Source: Hyphomicrobiales bacterium
GTDB taxonomy: Bacteria; Pseudomonadota; Alphaproteobacteria; Rhizobiales; Xanthobacteraceae
Assembly (NCBI GenBank): GCA_016210825.1
Contig: JACQTM010000285.1
Coordinates: 1 to 6,319 of the forward strand
Direction: 5' to 3'
Length of the DNA: 6,319 bases
In this document: piece after piece, positions 1 through 4,521 of the stretch
Numbering within the stretch: position 1 is the stretch's first letter
How the letters are laid out: every line of letters begins with the position of its first letter
Translations under genes and position numbers: made by a program
Notes under the pieces: model-generated
What the model saw: only the letters and a program-made list of their open reading frames with translations
Databases searched by the model: none
What the model was told of the DNA's origin: nothing

Positions 1-735
1 AACCTCGCCGCCGCCTATCCAGAAAAATCGGTCGCTGAGATCGAGGACATTCTCGGCGGCGTCTGGGAAAACCTTGGCCGTTTCGCCGCGGAGTTCGCCC
101 ATCTCGACCGCATCTGGGATCACGATCCGGCGCGGCCGGGCGAAGGTCGTATCGAATTCTCGCAAACGAGCGTCGATCGCTTCATCAAGTTGCGCGACGA
201 CGGCAAGGGCGCGCTGGTGTTCGCGGCACATCTTGCCAACTGGGAATTGCCGGCGCTCGCCGGCGCGGCGCATGGCCTTGATACGGCAATCGTGTTTCGT
301 GCGCCCAATCTCGGCGCGGTGGCGGAAGCCGTGCAAAAGATGCGCGCGGTGAGCATGGGCACCTTGATCCGCACCGGCTTCGATGCGGCGGTGCGCGTCG
401 CCCGCGCGCTTGAGCGCGGCACCCATGTCGGCATGCTGGTCGATCAGCATTTCGTCAAGGGCGTGGACGTCACGTTTTTCGGCCGCCGCTGCAAGGCCAA
501 TCCGCTGATCGCCATGCTCGCGCGCCAGACCGGTTGCCCGATCCACGGCACACGCGTGATCCGCCTTGCCGGCAACCGCTTCCACGCCGAATTGACCGAC
601 GAAATCCGCCCCGTGCTCGACGCCACCGGCCGCTTCGACATCGCCGGCACGATGCAGGCGATCACCGACGTGGTCGAAGCCTGGATCCGCGAGCATCCCG
701 AGCAATGGCTCTGGGTGCATAGAAGGTGGCGGTGA
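1..735 (+). CDS. lpxL: Lipid A late acyltransferase (lauroyl acyltransferase family), N-terminus missing
   Basis: This family transfers a secondary acyl chain from acyl-ACP to a Kdo2-lipid A precursor on the cytoplasmic face of the inner membrane. The frame is open from base 1 to the TGA at 733-735 and shows 244 residues. Family members are usually about 290-310 residues, so some 50-65, including the N-terminal membrane anchor, lie off the left edge. The catalytic HX4E motif is visible as HLANWE at visible residues 77-82 (His codon 229-231, Glu codon 244-246). A DQH motif at 148-150 is followed by VDVTFFGR and KANPL, then CPIHGTRVIRL, and the C-terminal WLWVHRRWR is typical. Nothing looks broken. 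The family call is firm. Which acyl chain it transfers (lauroyl, myristoyl or a very long chain) cannot be read here, and no acpXL-type neighbour is present to suggest the very-long-chain branch. It converges on the polyamine-binding gene across a repeat-filled gap. Confidence 0.93.
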   Translation, partial: NLAAAYPEKSVAEIEDILGGVWENLGRFAAEFAHLDRIWDHDPARPGEGRIEFSQTSVDRFIKLRDDGKGALVFAAHLANWELPALAGAAHGLDTAIVFRAPNLGAVAEAVQKMRAVSMGTLIRTGFDAAVRVARALERGTHVGMLVDQHFVKGVDVTFFGRRCKANPLIAMLARQTGCPIHGTRVIRLAGNRFHAELTDEIRPVLDATGRFDIAGTMQAITDVVEAWIREHPEQWLWVHRRWR

Positions 736-740
736 ATAAG

Positions 741-834
741 TCCGCTCGTCCCCGCGAAAGCGGGGACCCAGAACCAACGACGAGAAATTCAAGAAGTGGC
801 TTCCTGGATTCCCGCTTTCGCGGGAATGAGCGGA
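741..834. repeat. 94-bp inverted repeat of two REP-like hairpins in a convergent intergenic region
   Basis: The arms 741-770 and 805-834 are inverted copies matching at 26 of 30 positions. Each arm is itself a hairpin: 748-767 has an 8-bp perfect stem (GTCCCCGC/GCGGGGAC) with a GAAA loop, and 808-827 has an 8-bp perfect stem (ATTCCCGC/GCGGGAAT) with a TTTC loop. The outermost 7 bases, TCCGCTC and GAGCGGA, also pair. A 34-bp centre (771-804) shows little symmetry. The element sits 5 bp after the acyltransferase stop and 28 bp from the end of the opposing gene. Neither hairpin is followed by a good U-tract, so it is better described as a dispersed palindromic (REP/BIME-like) element that may stop or stabilise both transcripts than as a textbook terminator. 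Translation across it gives RESGDPE and DSRFRGNE peptides, which I recognise from spurious proteins in related genomes. The region 736-862 holds nothing else. Confidence 0.85.
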
Positions 835-862
835 TTTTGATGCAATTGTGGGTTAAAGCGGA

Positions 863-1972
863 TTACCTCCCCGTCTTGATCCGCGTCCACAGCCGGTTCA
901 TCAGCCGCTGCGTCTTCTGGTCGTGCGCGGCGATGGTGTAGAGGGTCTTCATCGTTTCCGCGTCGGGATAGATGACGCGATCGTTCAAAATGGCTTTGTC
1001 GATGAATTTCTGGCTCGCGAGATTGCCGTTGGCGTAAACGACGAAATTCGAATTGCGCGCGGCGACCTCGGGCCGCAGCATGTAATCGATGAAGGCGTGC
1101 GCCTCGGCGACATGCGGCGCATCCTTCGGGATCGCGAAATTGTCGAACCACATTTGCGCGCCTTCCTTCGGGATTGCGTAGCCAATCTCGACGCCACCCT
1201 TGGCTTCGGCTGCGCGTTTTTGCGCCTGCTTGATGTCACCGGACCAGCCGACGACGAGACAGATTTCGCCGCTGGCGAGCGCCGTCAAATATTCCGAGGA
1301 GTGGAACTTGCGCACGAAGGGCCGCACCTTCGAGAGCAGTTCGGCTGCGCGCTCCAGCGCGGCCGGGTCCGAGGCGTTCGGATCGAGGCCGAGATAACGC
1401 AGCGCGGAGGGCATGATGTCGTCTGAGGAATCGAGCATCATCACGCCGCAATCCTTGAACTTCGCCAAATTCTCCGGCTTGAACACAATGTCCCAGCTGT
1501 CCGGCGTGGCGTCGGCGCCGAGTATCGCCCGCACTTTCTTGACGTTATACCCGATCCCCGTGGTGCCCCACATGTAATTGACCGCGAATTGATTGCCGGG
1601 GTCGTAGGCCGCGAGGCGAGTCGCAATCTCGGGCCAGATATTGCCGAGATTGGGCAACTTGGCGCGATCGAGTTTCTGGAAAATGCCCGCATTGATCTGG
1701 CGTTGCAGGAAATAAGCCGTCGGCACGACGACATCGTAGCCGGATTTTCCCGCCAGCAGTTTGGTATCGAGCATGTCGTTGGAATCGAAGGTGTCGTATT
1801 TGACCTTGATGCCGGTTGCCTTGGTGAAGTCCTCGATCACCTTCGGATCGATGTAATCCGACCAGTTATAGACATTGACGACGCGCGCTTTCGCTTGCTG
1901 TGCGAGCGCGGCTTTGGCACCGCCCGCCAGAAAGGCAAGGGAAAGCGCAAGCGTGACAAGCGCGCGGCGCAT
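863..1972 (-). CDS. potF: Putrescine-type polyamine ABC transporter periplasmic binding protein
   Basis: This is a periplasmic solute-binding protein of the PotF/PotD family, which delivers putrescine or related polyamines to an ABC importer. The ATG at 1972 gives 369 residues, the usual PotF length. It has a Sec-type signal peptide: basic MRR, a hydrophobic core at residues 4-18, and a likely cut after ALA24. It follows E. coli PotF closely throughout, as in YNWSDYI (35-41), WGTTGIGYNV (135-144), FHSSEYL (223-229), GWSGD (242-246), SIPKEGA-like AIPKEGA (266-272) and a WTRIKTGR tail. Pocket residues recalled from PotF map to W37, S38, D39, Y40, T85, D185, W243, D246, W275 and D277. Three are conservative changes (Ser85 to Thr, Glu185 to Asp, Phe276 to Trp), so the preferred polyamine may differ from putrescine. 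An upstream in-frame GTG at 2029 is rejected as start because it overlaps the preceding gene and would bury the signal peptide. No permease or ATPase gene is adjacent. It lies 23 bp after the rhodanese gene, which suggests co-transcription. Confidence 0.93.
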   Translation of the reverse strand: MRRALVTLALSLAFLAGGAKAALAQQAKARVVNVYNWSDYIDPKVIEDFTKATGIKVKYDTFDSNDMLDTKLLAGKSGYDVVVPTAYFLQRQINAGIFQKLDRAKLPNLGNIWPEIATRLAAYDPGNQFAVNYMWGTTGIGYNVKKVRAILGADATPDSWDIVFKPENLAKFKDCGVMMLDSSDDIMPSALRYLGLDPNASDPAALERAAELLSKVRPFVRKFHSSEYLTALASGEICLVVGWSGDIKQAQKRAAEAKGGVEIGYAIPKEGAQMWFDNFAIPKDAPHVAEAHAFIDYMLRPEVAARNSNFVVYANGNLASQKFIDKAILNDRVIYPDAETMKTLYTIAAHDQKTQRLMNRLWTRIKTGR

Positions 1973-1977
1973 GCGGT

Positions 1978-1981
1978 CTCC
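1978..1981 (-). promoter_or_regulatory. Ribosome binding site that fixes the potF start
   Basis: On the minus strand GGAG (1981 to 1978) stands 5 bases before the ATG at 1972-1970. It supports the ATG over the GTG 57 bases upstream and agrees with the signal peptide beginning MRR. Confidence 0.75.
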
Positions 1982-1995
1982 GGGGAACGCCGTGA

Positions 1996-2334
1996 TCACG
2001 ACTTGGTCGGCAATCCGGCGGCCTTCCACGCCAGAATGCCGCCGGCGAGATGGGCATCGTAATTGAACCCGGCATCCTGCGCGGCGAGCGAGGCGGTTAC
2101 CGAACGCCGGCCCGAGCGGCAGGCGAAAACAACGCGCCGTCCGGCCGGATCGGGGATTTCGGACGGGTCGAAACGAGACATCGGCAGCACCACCGCGTCG
2201 GGATAGCTCTCGGCCGCGATTTCGTTGGGTTCGCGCACATCGACGAGGAGCAAGCGGCCCTCGGTCATGCCGCGCGCCACCTCCTCGGGTGTTAGGTCGT
2301 GAACCTCGCCACGGCGCGCCGCTTGATCGGTCAT
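1996..2334 (-). CDS. Single-domain rhodanese-like sulfurtransferase
   Basis: This is a 112-residue stand-alone rhodanese domain with no signal peptide, so it is probably cytosolic. Such proteins carry sulfane sulfur as a persulfide on the active-site Cys and pass it to cyanide, thioredoxin or other thiol acceptors. The true acceptor is unknown here. Visible family features are DLTPEEVA (13-20), the LLLVDVREPNE segment (28-38) and the active-site loop C72-RSGRRS (72-78), which fits CxxGxR. AHLAGGILAWKAAGLP (94-109) follows, the usual C-terminal signature. The catalytic Cys is intact, so activity is plausible. The ATG at 2334 is chosen because a strong GGGAGG lies 6 bases upstream; the reading frame runs on to 2388 but the extra 18 residues are unlike the family. 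It lies 66 bp after kup and 23 bp before the polyamine-binding gene on the same strand, so it is probably the middle gene of one transcript. No functional link to either neighbour is evident. Confidence 0.9.
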   Translation of the reverse strand: MTDQAARRGEVHDLTPEEVARGMTEGRLLLVDVREPNEIAAESYPDAVVLPMSRFDPSEIPDPAGRRVVFACRSGRRSVTASLAAQDAGFNYDAHLAGGILAWKAAGLPTKS

Positions 2335-2340
2335 GGCAGA

Positions 2341-2346
2341 CCTCCC
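2341..2346 (-). promoter_or_regulatory. Ribosome binding site of the rhodanese gene
   Basis: GGGAGG on the minus strand (2346 to 2341) sits 6 bases before the ATG at 2334-2332. It is the strongest Shine-Dalgarno match in the window and decides the start against the longer open frame reaching 2388. Confidence 0.75.
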
Positions 2347-2354
2347 GATTGCGA

Positions 2355-2374
2355 CGGCAGTGGAACCATTGCCG
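2355..2374. repeat. Short inverted repeat between kup and the rhodanese gene
   Basis: CGGCAGTGG and CCATTGCCG face each other across two A bases. Eight Watson-Crick pairs and one G-T apposition form on the plus strand, and one A-C mismatch on the minus strand that is actually transcribed. No U-run follows on the minus strand, so it is not a convincing terminator. It could be a weak processing or attenuation structure in the kup-rhodanese mRNA, or chance in GC-rich DNA. Confidence 0.35.
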
Positions 2375-2400
2375 GCAGCCGCCGTCAACCTTTGGTCCGA

Positions 2401-4326
2401 CTATATCGTAACTTGCGTTCCGACTTCGACCACGCGGCCGGTTGGAATCTGGAAATAGTCGGTCGCGTCGTTCGCGCTGCGCGCCAGCCCAATAAACATG
2501 CTGTCCTGCCAGCGCGGCATGCCGGAATGCTTGGCGGGCCGCAGCGTTCGCCGGGACAGGAAGAACGACGTCGCCATGATGTCGAAATGCCAGCCGAGCT
2601 TGCGCGCGATCGCCAGCGCCTTTGGCACGTTCGGCGTTTCCATGAAGCCAAATCGGACGACAACCCGCGAAAAGGTTTCGCCGATCGGCTCGATGCGCAC
2701 GCGTTCCACCTCGGGCACGCGCGGCATCGGTGAGGTCTCAACCGTGAGGATGACGTTCTTCTCGTGCAGCACCTTATAGTGCTTGAGGCTGTGCAACAGG
2801 GCGGTGGGGGCGCTTTGCGGATCGCTGGTGAGGAACACGGCGGTGCCGGGAACCTTTTGCGGCGGCTTCTTTTCCAGCATGGCGACGAGGCTCGTAAGCG
2901 GCGTCTCCAGCCGCCGCGTCTTGTCGAACAAGATTCGGCTGCCGCGCCGCCACGTGTACATGACCGTCATGATCACGGCGCCGAGCGCGAGCGGCATCCA
3001 GCCGCCCTCGACGACCTTCAGCAAGTTTGCCGTAAGAAACGTAAGATCGATGAAGAGAAATGGAGCGATCAGCGCCGCCGCGGCGAGCGCCGACCACTTC
3101 CATACCTTCCAGATTACGACGAATGCCATCATCGCGGTAACGACCATGGTGCCGGTCACGGCGATGCCGTAAGCCGAGGCCAGTGCGCCCGATGAGCGAA
3201 ACAACGCCACGAGCAGCAACACGCCGATCAGCAGCAGCGTGTTTACCCGCGGCATATAGATCTGACCGAACAGGGCCTCCGAGGTGTGCTGAATCTCCAG
3301 CCGCGGCAGCAAGCCAAGTTGAATGGCCTGGCGCGTCAACGAATAAGCGCCGGTGATCACGGCCTGGCTGGCGATGACGGTCGCCGCCGTTGCCAGTCCG
3401 ACCATCGGCAGCAAGGCCCAATCCGGATAGAGCAGGAAGAATGGATTCTCGATCGACTTCGGGTCGGCGAGCACCAGCGCGCCCTGGCCAAGATAATTGA
3501 TCGTCAATGCGGGCAACGCAATGAAAAGCCAAGCGGCGCGGATCGGCCCGCGGCCGAAATGCCCAAGGTCGGCGTAAAGCGCCTCCGAACCTGTTACCAC
3601 CAGGAACACGGCGCCGAGCGTGACGAGGCCGATCATTCCGTGTCCGGCGAGAAACTCCACGCCGTGAACGGGACTGAATGCGCGCAGCACGGCAAGGTTT
3701 TGCGAGATGTGCCAGAACCCCGCAATCGCAATCGCAATAAACCACACGAGCGTGATCGGGCCGAAGAATGCGGCAACCTTTGCGGTGCCGCGCGATTGCA
3801 CCGCGAACAGCGCCAGCAGAATTAGAACCGTAAGGGGGACGACATAGGCTTCGAGTGCGGGCGTCGCAACCTTCAAGCCTTCGACCGCCGAGAGCACGGA
3901 CAGCGCCGGCGTGATGATTGCGTCGCCGTAGAACAGCGCCGCGCTGACGATCCCGAGCAAAATGACAATACCGCCACCACGCTTCAGCGCGCGGTGCGCG
4001 AGCGCCATCAGCGCGAGTGTCCCGCCCTCGCCGTTGTTGTCGGCGCGCAGCAGGATGACGACGTATTTCAACGTGACGACGATGATCAGCGACCAGATGA
4101 TCAGCGACAGAATGCCGAGCACCACCGGCTCGCTGGCAGGATTGCCCTGCCCGACGGCCGCCAGCACCGATTCCCGCATGGCGTAAAGCGGGCTCGTGCC
4201 GATGTCGCCGTAGACGACGCCGATGCAGCCGAGCGTGAGCGCCCAGAAACGCGATTTGGCGTAGCCGGTGCCGTTCTGCTCGGCGGGAATGACGCCGGCC
4301 ACGTGAACTCCGGCTTGGTCAGTCAT
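2401..4326 (-). CDS. kup: Kup-type low-affinity K+ uptake transporter (complete copy)
   Basis: This is a KUP/HAK/KT family inner-membrane importer that brings K+ into the cell, probably with H+. It has 641 residues, the normal length. It shows about twelve hydrophobic segments up to residue 458, then a cytoplasmic C-terminal domain of about 180 residues. Signatures in order are GVVYGDIGTSPLYA (36-49), RADNNGEGG (94-102), FYGDAIITPALSVLSAVEGL (132-151), TGSEALYADLGHFG (245-258), NYLGQGALVL (277-286), ATVIASQAVITGAYSLTRQA (315-334), HTSE and GQIYMPRVN (347-362), AYGIAVTGTM (385-394) and the terminal VVEVGTQVTI. The membrane acidic residues that I recall as required in E. coli Kup (D23, E116, E229) correspond to D41, D135 and E248, all still acidic. 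The ATG at 4326 is supported by AGGGG 6 bases upstream. It is a tandem paralogue of the partial kup to its right and is followed after 66 bp by the rhodanese gene. By sequence it looks fully functional. Confidence 0.97.
   Translation of the reverse strand: MTDQAGVHVAGVIPAEQNGTGYAKSRFWALTLGCIGVVYGDIGTSPLYAMRESVLAAVGQGNPASEPVVLGILSLIIWSLIIVVTLKYVVILLRADNNGEGGTLALMALAHRALKRGGGIVILLGIVSAALFYGDAIITPALSVLSAVEGLKVATPALEAYVVPLTVLILLALFAVQSRGTAKVAAFFGPITLVWFIAIAIAGFWHISQNLAVLRAFSPVHGVEFLAGHGMIGLVTLGAVFLVVTGSEALYADLGHFGRGPIRAAWLFIALPALTINYLGQGALVLADPKSIENPFFLLYPDWALLPMVGLATAATVIASQAVITGAYSLTRQAIQLGLLPRLEIQHTSEALFGQIYMPRVNTLLLIGVLLLVALFRSSGALASAYGIAVTGTMVVTAMMAFVVIWKVWKWSALAAAALIAPFLFIDLTFLTANLLKVVEGGWMPLALGAVIMTVMYTWRRGSRILFDKTRRLETPLTSLVAMLEKKPPQKVPGTAVFLTSDPQSAPTALLHSLKHYKVLHEKNVILTVETSPMPRVPEVERVRIEPIGETFSRVVVRFGFMETPNVPKALAIARKLGWHFDIMATSFFLSRRTLRPAKHSGMPRWQDSMFIGLARSANDATDYFQIPTGRVVEVGTQVTI
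2819..2850. repeat. 32-bp exact direct repeat, copy in the complete kup
   Basis: This 32-base stretch is identical to 4932-4963 in the second kup gene. It encodes the strongly conserved PGTAVFLTSDP stretch at the start of the cytoplasmic domain. It is explained by paralogy and protein-level constraint, but the synonymous sites are identical too. Confidence 0.85.
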
Positions 4327-4332
4327 AGCTTG

Positions 4333-4337
4333 CCCCT
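4333..4337 (-). promoter_or_regulatory. Ribosome binding site of the complete kup
   Basis: AGGGG on the minus strand (4337 to 4333) lies 6 bases before the ATG at 4326-4324. It is a reasonable Shine-Dalgarno match that supports this start. Confidence 0.6.
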
Positions 4338-4437
4338 GATGTTGCAGTGCACAATTGGAGCGCTGCTATAGCACCTGGGAGGCTTCCGATCCTAATTCCG
4401 CACCGTCATTCGCGTTTGGCCAGCCATGCCCAATACG

Positions 4438-4506
4438 CGGGTGATGCTCTGGCGTAAAATCATAAGTATCTGAAAAACATGGAGATTATTGCCAAGGCCT
4501 CACCCG
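4438..4506. repeat. Imperfect inverted repeat around the AT-rich spacer between the two kup genes
   Basis: Arms 4438-4453 and 4491-4506 are inverted copies matching at 13 of 16 positions, with a perfect outer 7 bases (CGGGTGA / TCACCCG). As minus-strand RNA it would give a stem of 13 Watson-Crick pairs plus a G-U, closing a 37-base AT-rich loop. It begins 8 bases after the stop of the right-hand kup. It could be a 3' end structure for that mRNA, a leader element of the next gene or a DNA-level site. There is no U-tract directly after the stem. Confidence 0.55.
4459..4464 (-). promoter_or_regulatory. Candidate -10 box upstream of the complete kup
   Basis: TATGAT on the minus strand (4464 to 4459) matches TATAAT at 5 of 6 bases. 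It lies in the most AT-rich part of the window, about 130 bases before the kup ATG. I find no matching -35 at 16-18 bases; the nearest, TTGGCA (4495 to 4490), is too far upstream. A promoter in this 187-bp gap is plausible by context, but this exact site is a guess. The rest of the gap (4327-4437) holds a 10-bp palindrome TGCTATAGCA at 4364-4373, of unknown meaning, and nothing else that I can name. Confidence 0.25.
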
Positions 4507-4507
4507 G

Positions 4508-4521
4508 CCGTGATCACACGG
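4508..4521. other. Small hairpin over the stop codon of the right-hand kup
   Basis: A 5-bp perfect stem (CCGTG/CACGG) encloses a four-base loop, and the TGA stop (4516-4514) falls in the loop and stem edge. It is next to the larger inverted repeat at 4438-4506, so the end of this gene is rich in potential structure. It is short enough to be chance. Confidence 0.35.

Noticed and set aside
748..827. Intrinsic terminators for the converging genes
   Set aside because: The stems are strong, but neither is followed by a proper U-run in the direction of transcription. They are kept as a repeat with possible boundary function.
741..834. CRISPR repeats
   Set aside because: There are only two inverted copies around one spacer-sized centre. 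CRISPR units are direct repeats and no cas gene is present.
726..941. Plus-strand open frame of 71 codons after the acyltransferase
   Set aside because: It is a translation of the palindromic repeat (RESGDPE / DSRFRGNE peptides) running antisense into potF. It has no ribosome binding site and no family features.
1973..2029. Longer potF start at a GTG (2029)
   Set aside because: It would add 19 residues before a good signal peptide and overlap the rhodanese gene. The ATG at 1972 has a well-placed GGAG.
2774..3745. Long minus-strand open frame (323 codons) inside the complete kup, in another frame
   Set aside because: It lies wholly within a gene with clear Kup motifs and is Arg/Ala/Gly-rich. 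It is a GC-driven shadow, like the other long overlapping frames at 923-1426, 1589-2062, 4500-5216 and 4526-5188.
2320..4326. Both kup and the rhodanese begin with MTDQA, hinting at a duplicated start region
   Set aside because: Only about 14 bases resemble each other. The upstream bases and following residues differ, so chance is the simplest reading.
4327..4513. A K+- or c-di-AMP-responsive riboswitch in the leader of kup
   Set aside because: The gap is short, and apart from one inverted repeat I see no conserved riboswitch core. The known ydaO class belongs mainly to other phyla.
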